A stretch of 64,000 bases of DNA, from assembly GCF_006094695.1 (NCBI RefSeq), contig NZ_CP035103.1:682001-746000 (forward strand). The letters are read 5' to 3'. Below the pieces are notes generated by a model. The model saw only the letters and a program-made list of their open reading frames with translations, was not told where the DNA came from and did not search any database. Positions 42,930-51,807 of this stretch are shown here, one piece after another (the stretch's first letter is position 1; each line of letters opens with the position of its first letter). This DNA is from Kocuria rosea. GTDB lineage: Bacteria; Actinomycetota; Actinomycetes; Actinomycetales; Micrococcaceae. The position numbers and the translations under genes were made by a program.

Positions 42930-43736
42930 GTGAAGATCGCCGTCGGACAGTTCGCACCCACCGCCGACACGGCCGAGAACCTGGGGACCATGCGCCGGCT
43001 CACCGAGCAGGCCGCGGCCGGCGGGGCGCAGCTGGTGGTGTTCCCGGAGGAGGCCATGTTCTCCGAGCGGCTCCTCGGGGAGGACTTCGAGGAGCTGGTC
43101 CTGCGCGGCTGGTCCGGGTTCGTCCAGCAGCTGTCCTTCCTGGCCGCGCAGACCGGCGTCGCCGTGATCGCGGGCGGCTACGAGGGCTCCGCCGACGGGC
43201 GCCCCTACAACACGCTCGTGGCCGTGGACGCGCAGGGCGCGATCCTCGGCACGTACCGCAAGCTCCACCTCTACGACGCCTTCAGCCACCGGGAGTCCGA
43301 CCGGATCCGCCCGGGCGACAAGGGCGTCACGGTGGTGCGGATCGGGGAGCTCGCGGTCGGCATGATCACCTGCTACGACCTGCGCTTCCCCGAGATCTGC
43401 CGCGCCGTGGTCGACGCCGGGGCGGAGCTGCTCACCGTGCCCGCGGCCTGGTTCGCCGGCGAGCACAAGGTGGACCACTGGCAGGCGTTGCTCAAGGCCC
43501 GCGCGATCGAGAACACCGTCTGGGTCGCGGCCGCGGACACCTGCTCCGAGCACACGGTGGGCCGCTCCGCGGTGCTCGACCCGCTCGGCGTGGTGGTCGC
43601 CGAGGCGGGGGAGGACGAAACCGTGCTGACCGCCGACGTCATGCGCGAGCGCATCGCCGAGGTGCGCGAGACCGTGCCCGTGCTCGCGAACCGCCGGTTC
43701 GGCCCGGCGGAGCTGCTGCCCTCCGACGAGGGCTGA
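42930..43736 (+). CDS. Carbon-nitrogen hydrolase (nitrilase superfamily amidase)
   Basis: A 268-aa enzyme starting at GTG 42930 behind GAGGAGGA. The catalytic triad is Glu40 in LVVFPEEAMF, Lys111 in GTYRKLHLYD and Cys148 in MITCYDLRFPE. The pattern is of the amidase branch related to omega-amidase and deaminated-glutathione amidase rather than true nitrilases. It hydrolyses a small amide to acid and ammonia. Confidence 0.87.
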   Translation: MKIAVGQFAPTADTAENLGTMRRLTEQAAAGGAQLVVFPEEAMFSERLLGEDFEELVLRGWSGFVQQLSFLAAQTGVAVIAGGYEGSADGRPYNTLVAVDAQGAILGTYRKLHLYDAFSHRESDRIRPGDKGVTVVRIGELAVGMITCYDLRFPEICRAVVDAGAELLTVPAAWFAGEHKVDHWQALLKARAIENTVWVAAADTCSEHTVGRSAVLDPLGVVVAEAGEDETVLTADVMRERIAEVRETVPVLANRRFGPAELLPSDEG

Positions 43737-43744
43737 GGCGACCG

Positions 43745-43795
43745 CCGACCGACCGATTGAACCGACCGACCGACTGAACCGACCGACCGGTCTGA
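43745..43795. repeat. 17-bp tandem repeat, three copies
   Basis: CCGACCGACCGAYTGAA is repeated at 43745-43761 and 43762-43778, with a diverged copy at 43779-43795, in the gap after the nitrilase-family gene. The unit itself is built from GACC tetramers. Confidence 0.7.
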
Positions 43796-43826
43796 CCGAC
43801 TGCACCGACGACCCCTGGAGGACCCC

Positions 43827-44201
43827 GTGGACGACGACCGCTCCGATGCCCCGCCGCGCCCGGACGGCCCCGGCGGGTCCGGGCACGCCGGCGGCGGCCC
43901 GACGATCCCGGGCGGCCCGACGACCCCGTGGGGCCCACCCCCGCCGTGGCAGGCGGAGCGCTTCGCCGTGGGCCGCAGCCACGCCGACACCGCGCTGATC
44001 CTCGGCATCCTGAGCGTGGTGGTGCTGCCCCTGCTGGGCCCCTTCGCGATCTGGCAGGCGCGGGAGGCCGAGAAGCTCGGCACCCCCGCCGTTCCCGGGC
44101 GGGTGCTCGGCTGGGTCGGCACCGTCCTGCTCGGCGTCCTGGTGCTGTTCCTCGTCCTGTGGCTGGTCGCCGTCGTGTTCCTGGTCAGCTCCGGCGGCTG
44201 A
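43827..44201 (+). CDS. DUF4190 domain membrane protein
   Basis: A 124-aa protein starting at GTG 43827 behind GGAGGA. A Pro/Gly-rich cytoplasmic leader of about 50 residues precedes two membrane helices (TALILGILSVVVLPLLGPFAIW and VLGWVGTVLLGVLVLFLVLWLVAVVFL). The helical hairpin with an intervening AREAEKLG is typical of DUF4190. Function unknown. Confidence 0.7.
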   Translation: MDDDRSDAPPRPDGPGGSGHAGGGPTIPGGPTTPWGPPPPWQAERFAVGRSHADTALILGILSVVVLPLLGPFAIWQAREAEKLGTPAVPGRVLGWVGTVLLGVLVLFLVLWLVAVVFLVSSGG

Positions 44202-44207
44202 GCCGGA

Positions 44208-44227
44208 GGCCGGGACGGATCCCGGCC
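44208..44227. terminator. Bidirectional hairpin between the DUF4190 and M13 peptidase genes
   Basis: A perfect 8-bp stem, GGCCGGGA with TCCCGGCC, around CGGA, between convergent stops. Confidence 0.6.
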
Positions 44228-44232
44228 CCCGG

Positions 44233-46215
44233 TCACCAGATGCGCACGCGCTCCACCTCGGGCAGCCACAGCGCGTCCGTCTCCTGCACCCCGAACGCCT
44301 CGTAGAAGGCGGGGACGTTGCGGACCGTCTGGTTGGCCCGGAACTCGTTGGGGGAGTGCGGGTCGGTGGCGATGCGGTGGCGCAGCGCCTCGTCGCGGGA
44401 CTTCTGCTGCCACACGTAGGCCCAGGACAGGAAGAGGCGCTGCTCGGGGCTGTAGCCGTCGATCAGCTCCCCGGGGCCGAAGGCGCTGCCGGTCTCCCGG
44501 GACATCCGCCACGCCTGGTGGGCGATCGTGAGCCCGCCCAGGTCCCCGATGTTCTCCCCGAGGGTGAGCTCGCCGTTGACGTGCGTGCCCTCCTCCGCGA
44601 GCTGCTCCGGGACCAGGCGGTCGTACTGGCGCACCAGCTCCGCCGTGCGCTCCTCGAAGGCCTGCCGGTCGGCGTCGGTCCACCAGTTGCGCAGCCGGCC
44701 GTCGCCGTCGCAGGTCGAGCCCTTGTCGTCGAAGCCGTGGCCGATCTCGTGGCCGATCACGGAGCCGATCGCGCCGTAGTTCACGGCGTCGTCGGCGTCC
44801 TCGTCGAAGAACGGGGGCTGCAGGATCGCGGCCGGGAAGACGATCTCGTTGCGCAGCGGGTGGTAGTAGGCGTTGACCGTCTGCGGGGTCATGAGCCACT
44901 CGTGCTTCTCCACCGGCTGGCCCGCCTTGCGGACGAGCTCGGCGAGCCGGAACTCCGTGGTGCGGATCCGGTTGCCCACCAGGTCCTCGGGGTCGATCCG
45001 CAGGGAGGAGTAGTCCTTCCACTTCTCGGGGTAGCCGATCTTCGGGGTGAACTGGGAGAGCTTCTTCAGCGCCTCCTGGCGGGTCTCCTCGGTCATCCAG
45101 TCCAGGCCCGTGATCGAGACGCGGTAGGCCTCCAGGAGGTTGGCCACGAGCTCGTCCATCCGCTCCTTGGCGGTGGGGGAGAAGTGCGCGGCGACGTAGA
45201 GCTCGCCCACGGCCTCGCCGAGGACCCCGTTGACGAGCTCGACCCCGCGCTTCCAGCGGTCCTTGAGCCGCGGGGTCCCCGAGAGCACGGTGCCGTAGAA
45301 GGCGAAGTCCTCCTCGACGAACGCGGACGACAGGTAGGAGGCGCGCGCGGAGACCAGGTGCCAGCGGGCCCAGGACCGCCAGGCCGGCAGCAGCTCGTCG
45401 ACGAGCAGCTCCTCGACCCCGGTGAAGAAGCTCGGCTGGGCGTTGACCACGGTGCGCAGCGCCGTCCCGGGCAGCTCCGCGCCCTCGGCCAGGAGCCGCC
45501 AGTCGAGGACCGCGGTGGAGGCCGCGAGCTCCTCGAAGCCCATGGGGTTGTACATCTTGGTGAGGTCGCGGACCGTGACCTTGTCCCAGTGGTGGGCGGC
45601 GATCCGCGTCTCGAGGTCCACCACGGCGCGGGCCTGCTCCTCGGCGTCCTCCACCCCGGCCAGGGACAGCATGGTCCGCACGTGCTCCAGGTACTTCCCG
45701 CGGATCGCGGCGTGCTGGTCGTCCCGGTAGTACTCCTCGTCGGGCAGGCCCAGCCCCGACTGCCCCACGAACACGAGCTGGCGCTCGGGGTCGCCCGGGT
45801 CGGCGTCGACGTCCACGCCGACCAGGCCGCCCGCACCGCGGCGGATCATCCGGCCCAGGTGGCGCACCAGGCCGGGGACGTCCGCCACGGCGTCGACCTC
45901 CGCGAGGTCCGGGGCGAGGGGGGAGGCGCCGAGCGCCTCGATCCGCTCCTCGTCCATGAAGGACGCGTAGAGGTTCGCGATCTTGGACTCCACGGCCTCC
46001 GGGTCCCCGGCGCGGGCCCGGGTGATGAGCTCGCGCACGGCGGCCTCCGCCTGGTCCCGCAGCTCGATGAACGCGCCCACGGACGGCTTGTCGTCGGGGA
46101 TCTCGGTCCGGCGCTGCCAGGTGCCGTTGACGTGGCGGTAGAGGTCGTCCTGGGGGCGGACGGAGCGGTCGAAGCCGGAGAGGTCGAACACCGAAGAGGT
46201 CACCGTGGATGTCAT
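44233..46215 (-). CDS. M13 family zinc metallopeptidase (neprilysin/PepO-like)
   Basis: A 660-aa endopeptidase. The N-terminal half (FDRSVRPQDDLYRHVNGTWQ) is the M13 N domain, and the catalytic half has VNAYYHPLRNEIVFPAAILQPPFF, the zinc motif VIGHEIGHGFDD and the third ligand in LGENIGDLGGL. RVRIW at the C-terminus is the normal M13 ending. No signal peptide or membrane anchor is visible, so it is cytoplasmic like PepO. The start has no RBS but a leaderless-type -10; the open frame continues far upstream but is not coding there. Confidence 0.92.
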   Translation of the reverse strand: MTSTVTSSVFDLSGFDRSVRPQDDLYRHVNGTWQRRTEIPDDKPSVGAFIELRDQAEAAVRELITRARAGDPEAVESKIANLYASFMDEERIEALGASPLAPDLAEVDAVADVPGLVRHLGRMIRRGAGGLVGVDVDADPGDPERQLVFVGQSGLGLPDEEYYRDDQHAAIRGKYLEHVRTMLSLAGVEDAEEQARAVVDLETRIAAHHWDKVTVRDLTKMYNPMGFEELAASTAVLDWRLLAEGAELPGTALRTVVNAQPSFFTGVEELLVDELLPAWRSWARWHLVSARASYLSSAFVEEDFAFYGTVLSGTPRLKDRWKRGVELVNGVLGEAVGELYVAAHFSPTAKERMDELVANLLEAYRVSITGLDWMTEETRQEALKKLSQFTPKIGYPEKWKDYSSLRIDPEDLVGNRIRTTEFRLAELVRKAGQPVEKHEWLMTPQTVNAYYHPLRNEIVFPAAILQPPFFDEDADDAVNYGAIGSVIGHEIGHGFDDKGSTCDGDGRLRNWWTDADRQAFEERTAELVRQYDRLVPEQLAEEGTHVNGELTLGENIGDLGGLTIAHQAWRMSRETGSAFGPGELIDGYSPEQRLFLSWAYVWQQKSRDEALRHRIATDPHSPNEFRANQTVRNVPAFYEAFGVQETDALWLPEVERVRIW

Positions 46216-46228
46216 GCCCACCACGTTA
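46213..46228 (-). promoter_or_regulatory. Leaderless-type promoter of the M13 peptidase gene
   Basis: On the minus strand TAACGT (46228-46223) is followed by seven bases and the ATG at 46215. Confidence 0.45.
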
Positions 46229-46340
46229 ACCGGCTCCCGGCGGAGCGGGCGGGCTGTTCCCCGACCGCTTAACCCGGTTCGTCCCGGGTCCGGCCCGCGT
46301 GCGCCCCGGGGCCCGGACCCGGCGGGACCGTCCTCCCGGG

Positions 46341-47117
46341 TCAGGACCGGCCGCCGGTGAACCGCGGCGGGCGCTTCTGCTGGAACGCGGCGAAGCCCTC
46401 GGCGTAGTCGGCGCTGCGGCACAGCTCGCCCTGCACCCGGTTCTCGTTCTCGACGGACTCCCACAGCCCCAGGCGCTCGTCGCGGATCTGGGCCACGAGC
46501 TCGCGGGAGGCGAGGAACGCGCCGGTCGCGCCCTCGGCCACGGCCGCCGCCTTGGCCCGGGTGAGCTCGAGCAGCTCGTCGGCGGGTACCGAACGGCTGA
46601 ACAGCCCGGAGCGCACGGCCTCCTGGCCGCTCATCAGCTCGGCCGTGTAGATGAGGTCCAGGGTCCGGTGGGCGCCGAGCCGCTCGGTGAACAGGGCGTG
46701 CCCGCCCGAGTCGAGGGTCGCGCCCAGGTTCGCGAAGGGGGAGCCGATCTTGGCGCTGTCCGCGACGTAGACCACGTCCGTGGCGATCGCCAGGCCGAGC
46801 CCCACGCCCAGGCACGCGCCCTGCACGGCGGCGAACGTCGGGGCGGGGAACCGGGTCATGGCGCGCAGCAGCGGGGTGACCTTCCCGGCCAGGAAGCCGT
46901 GGGCGTCGTCGCTCGCGGGGTCCACCGCGGAGATGTCGCGGCCGGCGCAGAAGCCGCGGCCCTCGCCGCGCAGCACGAGGGCCCGGACGCCGGCCCTCGC
47001 CGCCTCGGCGTAGGCGTCGCCGAGCTCGGCGAGTGCCGCCTCGTCCAGGGCGTTCATCCTGCCGGGTGCGTTCAGCACCACTTCGGCCACGGATCCGTCG
47101 ATGGTCAGGTCGATCAC
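46341..47117 (-). CDS. paaG: Enoyl-CoA hydratase/isomerase family protein, probable PaaG (ring-1,2-epoxyphenylacetyl-CoA isomerase)
   Basis: A 258-aa crotonase-fold enzyme starting at GTG 47117 behind GAGGAG. GFCAGRDIS and FAAVQGACLGVGLGLAIATDVVY form the oxyanion hole; NLGATLDSGGHALF keeps the Asp used by isomerase-type members, while the hydratase Glu pair is absent, which favours PaaG over a hydratase. It follows paaE after a terminator hairpin. PaaG turns the epoxide made by PaaABCE into oxepin-CoA. The role is inferred from motif and position. Confidence 0.75.
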   Translation of the reverse strand: MIDLTIDGSVAEVVLNAPGRMNALDEAALAELGDAYAEAARAGVRALVLRGEGRGFCAGRDISAVDPASDDAHGFLAGKVTPLLRAMTRFPAPTFAAVQGACLGVGLGLAIATDVVYVADSAKIGSPFANLGATLDSGGHALFTERLGAHRTLDLIYTAELMSGQEAVRSGLFSRSVPADELLELTRAKAAAVAEGATGAFLASRELVAQIRDERLGLWESVENENRVQGELCRSADYAEGFAAFQQKRPPRFTGGRS

Positions 47118-47162
47118 TGCTGCTCCTCGGTGAGGTCGGGACTGGGGGCGGGACGGCCCGGA

Positions 47163-47189
47163 GGCCCGGCACCTGCACGGTGCCGGGCC
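47163..47189 (-). terminator. Terminator hairpin after paaABCDE
   Basis: A perfect 11-bp stem (GGCCCGGCACC with GGTGCCGGGCC) with a 5-nt loop follows the paaE stop on the minus strand and precedes paaG. Confidence 0.65.
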
Positions 47190-47204
47190 CCCGGAGCGAG
47201 CGGC

Positions 47205-48365
47205 TCAGGCGTCGAAGTCGACGACGAGCTCCTTGGAGGTGGGACGGGTCTGGCAGGTGAGCACGTAGCCCTTCTCGATCTCGTCCTTCTCGAGGGCGTA
47301 GTTCTCCTCCATCACGAACTCCCCGGAGACGACCTTCGCGCGGCACGTGCCGCACACCCCGCCGGCGCACGCGAACGGGACGTCGGGGCGGACCCGGAGC
47401 GCGGCGTTGAGGACCGTCTCCTGCGCGTTCTTCGGGGACTCGATCGAGCTGGACAGGCCGTCCAGGTTGAACGTGATGTCGTAGCTCTCGCCCGAGGGGT
47501 CGGCCTGGACCACGCGGCCCTGCTGGCCCTGGGGGTTCTCGGGGCGGCCGGTGCTGAAGAGCTCGAAGCGGATCTTGTCCTCGGCCACGCCGCGCTCGGC
47601 CAGGGTGTCCCGGCACAGCTGGACGAGCTCGAACGGCCCGCACAGGAACCACTCGTCCGTCCGGTCCACCTGGAGCACCTCGTCCAGGATGTCCTGGAGC
47701 TTGTCGGCGTCGATCCGCCCGGACATCAGCGGGCTGATCCGCTGCTCGCGGGAGAGCACGTGGTGGACCGCCAGGCGGGACGGGTACTTGTCCTTGAGGT
47801 CCCCGAGCTCCTCGGCGAACATGACCTCCATCGCGGAGCGGTTCGCGTAGACGAGGTCGAACGTGGAGGACTCCGAGGCGCGCAGCACGGCCTTGGCGAT
47901 CGCCATGATCGGGGTGATCCCCGAGCCCGCGGCGAAGGCCACGAGGTGCACCGAGGCGTTCTTCGCGACCTCCTCGGCGGCGAGCCGCTCGGGGTCGTTC
48001 ATGCTGGTGAGCCCGAGCTTGGAGATGAACGCGCCCTGGGGGTTCATGACGTCGAGCGTGTCGCCGGCCTTCAGGGAGCTGTTGGCCCAGGTGGAGAAGA
48101 CCCCGCCGATGTCCTGCTTGATCGCCACCCGGATCTCGCCCGGCCGCGGCTCCGCGCAGATCGAGTAGGACCGGCGGACCTCCTGCCCGTCGATGTGGGC
48201 GCGCAGCGCCACGTACTGCCCGGGCAGGTAGTCGTAGTCGTCCACGAGCTCCGGGGGCACCGTGAAGGCCACCTCGACGGAGTCCGCGGTGAGCTTGCGG
48301 ACCTGGGCGACCTCGAGGGTGTTGAACGTGGCCCGGCGCCGGGCGGGGGCGGTGATCTCGGTCAT
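47205..48365 (-). CDS. paaE: Phenylacetyl-CoA epoxidase reductase subunit PaaE
   Basis: A 386-aa electron-transfer subunit. An FAD domain (LPGQYVALRAHIDGQEVRRSYSIC), an NAD(P) domain (FAAGSGITPIMAIAKAVL, WFLCGPFELVQLC) and a C-terminal plant-type 2Fe-2S ferredoxin (CAGGVCGTCRAKV with the fourth Cys in LTCQTRP) occur in that order. It passes electrons from NADPH to the di-iron site of PaaA. The ATG overlaps the paaD stop by one base. Confidence 0.95.
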   Translation of the reverse strand: MTEITAPARRRATFNTLEVAQVRKLTADSVEVAFTVPPELVDDYDYLPGQYVALRAHIDGQEVRRSYSICAEPRPGEIRVAIKQDIGGVFSTWANSSLKAGDTLDVMNPQGAFISKLGLTSMNDPERLAAEEVAKNASVHLVAFAAGSGITPIMAIAKAVLRASESSTFDLVYANRSAMEVMFAEELGDLKDKYPSRLAVHHVLSREQRISPLMSGRIDADKLQDILDEVLQVDRTDEWFLCGPFELVQLCRDTLAERGVAEDKIRFELFSTGRPENPQGQQGRVVQADPSGESYDITFNLDGLSSSIESPKNAQETVLNAALRVRPDVPFACAGGVCGTCRAKVVSGEFVMEENYALEKDEIEKGYVLTCQTRPTSKELVVDFDA

Positions 48366-48904
48366 CAGTGCACCTTGAAGTAGTCGAAGGGTTCCAGGCA
48401 CTCGTTGCAGACGTGGAGCGCCTTGCAGGCGGTGGACCCGAAGCGGGTCAGCTCGCGGGTGTTCAGGGAGTGGCAGCGCGGGCACTTGACGGTGAGCCCC
48501 AGCCGGACGGGGCCGGCGGCGGCCCGGCCGCTGGGCGGGGCGATGCCGTACTCGTCGAGCTTGCGCCTGCCCTCGTCGCTCATCCAGTCCGTGGTCCACG
48601 CCGGCTGCAGCACGAGGTCGACCCGCACGTCGTCGTAGCCCTCGGCGTTGAGCGCCCGGGTGACGTCCGTGGTGATGGTCTCCATCGCGGGGCACCCGGA
48701 GTAGGTCGGGGTGATGACGACGACGGCGCGCGCGCCCTCCAGCCGGGCGTCCCGCAGGATGCCGAGGTCGGCGATGGAGAGCACGGGGACCTCGGGGTCG
48801 TTCACCGTGGCGGCGATGTCCCAGACGCGGCCGGCGGCCTCGTCCCGGGGGCGCAGCTCGCGGCCGGTCACCTGCGTGGCGCCCGTCTGCTCGGAGCCGG
48901 TCAT
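48365..48904 (-). CDS. paaD: Phenylacetate degradation protein PaaD (MIP18/SufT-type iron-sulfur assembly factor)
   Basis: A 179-aa protein. The MIP18/DUF59 domain reads VWDIAATVNDPEVPVLSIADLGILRDA with the conserved Cys in TPTYSGCPAMETI; a zinc-ribbon-like C-terminus has KCPRCHS and HVCNECLEPFDYFKVH. It is needed for assembly of the epoxidase complex, probably its iron-sulfur centre. ATG 48904 is favoured over 48910 because GGAGG is then eight bases away. Confidence 0.92.
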   Translation of the reverse strand: MTGSEQTGATQVTGRELRPRDEAAGRVWDIAATVNDPEVPVLSIADLGILRDARLEGARAVVVITPTYSGCPAMETITTDVTRALNAEGYDDVRVDLVLQPAWTTDWMSDEGRRKLDEYGIAPPSGRAAAGPVRLGLTVKCPRCHSLNTRELTRFGSTACKALHVCNECLEPFDYFKVH

Positions 48905-48917
48905 CGTCATCGCCTCC

Positions 48918-49745
48918 TCACCAGGTGGCGCCGGGATGCCGGCGGGCCAGCACCTGCATCTCGGCGAGGATGTGGCCGCGCTGCTCGCTGAACTGCCCCG
49001 AGCGGTCGCCGCCCCAGGCACCCAGGACCTCGGGGACGGACAGCCCCGCCTCGTCGAGGATCGCGGTGATCCGGCGGTCGAAGTCGGCGCGCAGGGAGGA
49101 CGGGAGCACGGCGACGTCCCCGAGGGACTTGACGAGCTCGTCGTCGTGGAACAGCTCGTCCACGTAGGGCCACATGTAGGTGAGGCCGGCCTGGACGCGG
49201 CGCTTGGACTCCTCCGTGCCGAGGCCCAGGCGCAGGATCCACTGGCTCGCGTGGTCCTGGTGGTACTCGACCTCCTTGAGCGCCTTGTCCGCGATGGCCG
49301 CGAGCGTCGGGTCGGTGGAGCGGACGAGGCGGCGGTAGAGCTCGTACTGGTAGTAGGAGAAGATCAGCTGCCGGGCGATGGTCTGCCCGAAGTCGCCGTT
49401 CTCCTGCTCCACGAGGCGGCAGGAGCGGAACTCCTCCTCGTCGCGGAAGTAGGCGAGGTCGTCCTCGGTCTTCCCCCACGCGGTGCCCGCGTAGGTGAGC
49501 AGGAAGCGGGCGTGCCCGAGCAGGTCCAGGGCGATGTTGGCCAGCGCGATGTCCTCCTCGAGCTCCGGGGCCCGGGCGATCCACCAGCCGAGGCGCTGGG
49601 CGAGCATCAGGGCGTCGTCGCCCAGGTACAGGGCGTAGCGGGCCACGTCCTCGGGGGCCTTCGCGCCGCCGGCCCGGATGTCCTCCGCGGTGATGGCGTC
49701 GCCCGCGCTCTGCCGGGTCGCGGACTCGTGGGATGCGAAGCTCAC
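48918..49745 (-). CDS. paaC: Phenylacetyl-CoA epoxidase structural subunit PaaC
   Basis: A 275-aa ferritin-like subunit starting at GTG 49745, overlapping the paaB stop by 4 bp. ARYALYLGDDALMLAQRLGWWIARAPELEEDIALANIALDLLGHAR (in parts) and LKEVEYHQDHASQWILRLG are typical PaaC segments. It pairs with PaaA as the structural partner of the di-iron oxygenase. Confidence 0.95.
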   Translation of the reverse strand: MSFASHESATRQSAGDAITAEDIRAGGAKAPEDVARYALYLGDDALMLAQRLGWWIARAPELEEDIALANIALDLLGHARFLLTYAGTAWGKTEDDLAYFRDEEEFRSCRLVEQENGDFGQTIARQLIFSYYQYELYRRLVRSTDPTLAAIADKALKEVEYHQDHASQWILRLGLGTEESKRRVQAGLTYMWPYVDELFHDDELVKSLGDVAVLPSSLRADFDRRITAILDEAGLSVPEVLGAWGGDRSGQFSEQRGHILAEMQVLARRHPGATW

Positions 49746-50059
49746 AGGTGCTTCACCCCTTCGCTCTTGGTGTAGTACGTGGCGTGGCGGTAGCTCTTGC
49801 CCTGGGCGGACTCGAAGAACCCGCCCTTGGAGTCGGGGTCCGAGGCGGTGATGGCCGCGGAGGGCACCACCCACACGGAGGTCCCCTCGTTGCGGCGGGT
49901 GTAGAGGTCCCGGGCGTTGCGCACGGCCATCGTGGCGTCCGGGGCGTGCAGGGATCCGGCGTGGACGTGGGAGAGCCCGCGCGAGGACCGCACGAACACC
50001 TCCCACAGGGGCCACTCGTCCGAGGGCGCGCCGATCGGGCTCACGGTGTTCTCGCTCAT
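49742..50059 (-). CDS. paaB: Phenylacetyl-CoA epoxidase subunit PaaB
   Basis: A 105-aa subunit with EWPLWEVFVRSSRGLSHVHAGSLHAPDATMAVRNARDLYTRRNEG (in parts) as the conserved core. It bridges the PaaAC dimers and is required for full complex activity. It lies two bases after the paaA stop and overlaps paaC. Confidence 0.94.
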   Translation of the reverse strand: MSENTVSPIGAPSDEWPLWEVFVRSSRGLSHVHAGSLHAPDATMAVRNARDLYTRRNEGTSVWVVPSAAITASDPDSKGGFFESAQGKSYRHATYYTKSEGVKHL

Positions 50060-50061
50060 GC

Positions 50062-51078
50062 TCAGGCTCCGATGAGTTCGGCGGAGGCGCGCTCCGCGGC
50101 GGTCTTGCGGGCGTAGGCGGCGGCGGCCTCGCGGACCCAGGCGCCGTCCTCGTGCGCCGTGCGGCGGCGCTGCATGCGCTGGAGGTTGCACGGGCCCCGG
50201 CCGCCGACGACGGCCTTGAACTCGTCCCAGTCCAGCGGTCCGTAGTCGTAGTGGCCGCGCTCCTCGTTCCACTTGAGGTCCGGGTCCGGCAGGGTCAGGT
50301 CCAGTGCCGCGGCCTGCTCCACGATCATGTCCACGAAGCGCTGGCGCAGCTCGTCGTTGGAGAAGCGCTTGATGTTCCACGCCATGGACTGCTTCGAGTT
50401 GGGCGAGTCGTCGTCCGGGGGGCCGAACATCTGCAGCGAGGGGCCGTAGAAGCGGTTCACGGCGTCCTGGGCCATCTGCTTCTGGGCGGGCGTGCCGTGG
50501 GAGAGCTCGTAGAGGATCTCCCAGCCCTGGCGCTGGTGGAAGGACTCCTCCTTGCAGATGCGGACCATGGCCCGGCCGTAGGGGCCGTAGGAGGCCCGGC
50601 ACAGCGGGACCTGGTTGGCGATCGCCGCGCCGTCCACGAGCCAGCCGATGGCGCCCATGTCGGCCCAGGTGCGCGCGGGGTAGTTGAAGATCGAGGAGTA
50701 CTTGGCCCGGCCGTCCAGCAGCTGCTGGTTGAGCTCGGAGCGGGGGGTGCCCAGGGTCTCGGCGGCGGAGTAGAGGTACAGCCCGTGGCCGGCCTCGTCC
50801 TGCACCTTGGCCATGAGGATGGCCTTGCGCTTGAGGGACGGCGCCCGGGAGATCCAGTTGCCCTCCGGCTGCATGCCGATGATCTCGGAGTGGGCGTGCT
50901 GCGAGACCTGGCGGACCAGGGTCTTGCGGTAGGCGGCGGGCATCCAGTCGCGCGGCTCGATCCGGGAGTCCTCGGCGATGATGCGGTCGAAGTGCTGCTC
51001 GCCCGCGCGGTCCAGCTCCGCCTGCTCGGCCGCGTCCGCGGCGGGCACGGCGTGGAGCCCCGTGTTCTGCGTAGTCAT
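50062..51078 (-). CDS. paaA: Phenylacetyl-CoA epoxidase catalytic subunit PaaA
   Basis: A 338-aa di-iron oxygenase subunit. [41 protein letters not shown] (in parts) holds the first iron-binding Glu and ExxH, and [17 protein letters not shown] the second ExxH. It epoxidises the ring of phenylacetyl-CoA. First gene of the paaABCDE operon, with an operator covering its transcription start (51135-51150). Confidence 0.96.
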   Translation of the reverse strand: MTTQNTGLHAVPAADAAEQAELDRAGEQHFDRIIAEDSRIEPRDWMPAAYRKTLVRQVSQHAHSEIIGMQPEGNWISRAPSLKRKAILMAKVQDEAGHGLYLYSAAETLGTPRSELNQQLLDGRAKYSSIFNYPARTWADMGAIGWLVDGAAIANQVPLCRASYGPYGRAMVRICKEESFHQRQGWEILYELSHGTPAQKQMAQDAVNRFYGPSLQMFGPPDDDSPNSKQSMAWNIKRFSNDELRQRFVDMIVEQAAALDLTLPDPDLKWNEERGHYDYGPLDWDEFKAVVGGRGPCNLQRMQRRRTAHEDGAWVREAAAAYARKTAAERASAELIGA

Positions 51079-51134
51079 GGTGTCCCTCTTCCGACGAGAT
51101 GGCGCCGCGGGGCGGAAGGGCCGCACGCGACTAA

Positions 51135-51156
51135 CTGACCGTTCGTTCAGAATATA
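51135..51156 (-). promoter_or_regulatory. paaA promoter with PaaR-type operator
   Basis: CTGACCGTTCGTTCAG at 51135-51150 is a near-palindrome (arms agree at 6 of 7 positions). On the minus strand a TATATT -10 (51156-51151) directly precedes it, so a bound repressor would cover the transcription start. Confidence 0.65.
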
Positions 51157-51225
51157 AGCCCCCGGGGGTGGCGTCAACAGGTGACGCCGATGGTGTGCTC
51201 CCGCGCTCCTCCGGGGCGGTGCGGG

Positions 51226-51271
51226 TTGACACGGGCGGCGGAGTGGGATTGTCTACTGAACATTCGGTCGT
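51226..51271 (+). promoter_or_regulatory. Promoter of the paaI-paaK operon with PaaR-type operator
   Basis: TTGACA at 51226-51231 is a consensus -35. CTGAACATTCGGTCGT at 51256-51271 is a related operator in opposite orientation to the paaA site. The -10 is not clear. Confidence 0.55.
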
Positions 51272-51290
51272 GAACTGTGAGGAGAGTTAC

Positions 51291-51806
51291 ATGTCCCAGG
51301 GCCATCCGATCCTCGCGGGGGACCGCACCTCGCGCTGGATGGGCATCACCGTGGACCGTGCCGAGTACGGCCACGCCCAGATCCGCATGACCCTGCGGGA
51401 GGAGATGCTCAACGGGTTCGGCATCGCCCACGGCGGCATGGTCTTCGCCTTCGCGGACACCTGCTTCGCCCTCGCCTGCAACGACCCCGCCGGGGACGGC
51501 ACCACCATCACGGTGGCCGCGGGAGTGGACATCAACTTCCTCGCCTCGGCCTACCGCGGGCAGGAGCTCACCGCCGTGGGGACCGTGCGCGCCCAGGCGG
51601 GGCGCAGCGGCGTCTACGACATCCAGGTCCTGGCCGACGGCCGGCTCATCGCCGAGTTCCGGGGCCGCAGCCGCACCATCCCCAACCCCGCCCTCCGCGC
51701 GGCGAAGCCCGCGGAGCGCCCTGCCGAGGACCCTGCCGGGGACCCGGCCGCGCAGCCCGTCCTGCAGTCCGCCCAGCCGTCCGCCCCGCAGCCCGAGGAA
51801 GTCTGA
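51291..51806 (+). CDS. paaI: Hydroxyphenylacetyl-CoA thioesterase PaaI
   Basis: A 171-aa hot-dog-fold protein. GFGIAHGGMVFAFADTCFALACN carries the conserved HGG and the catalytic acidic residue; VDINFLASAYRGQELTAVGTV is typical of PaaI. It hydrolyses dead-end CoA esters such as ring-hydroxylated phenylacetyl-CoA and so frees CoA. A Pro/Ala-rich tail of about 40 residues is unusual. paaK starts two bases after the stop. Confidence 0.9.
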   Translation: MSQGHPILAGDRTSRWMGITVDRAEYGHAQIRMTLREEMLNGFGIAHGGMVFAFADTCFALACNDPAGDGTTITVAAGVDINFLASAYRGQELTAVGTVRAQAGRSGVYDIQVLADGRLIAEFRGRSRTIPNPALRAAKPAERPAEDPAGDPAAQPVLQSAQPSAPQPEEV

Positions 51807-51807
51807 C

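Noticed and set aside
46216..47652. N-terminal extension of the M13 peptidase open frame
   Set aside because: It overlaps PaaG and PaaE in another frame on the same strand and precedes a normal M13 N-terminus at 46215.
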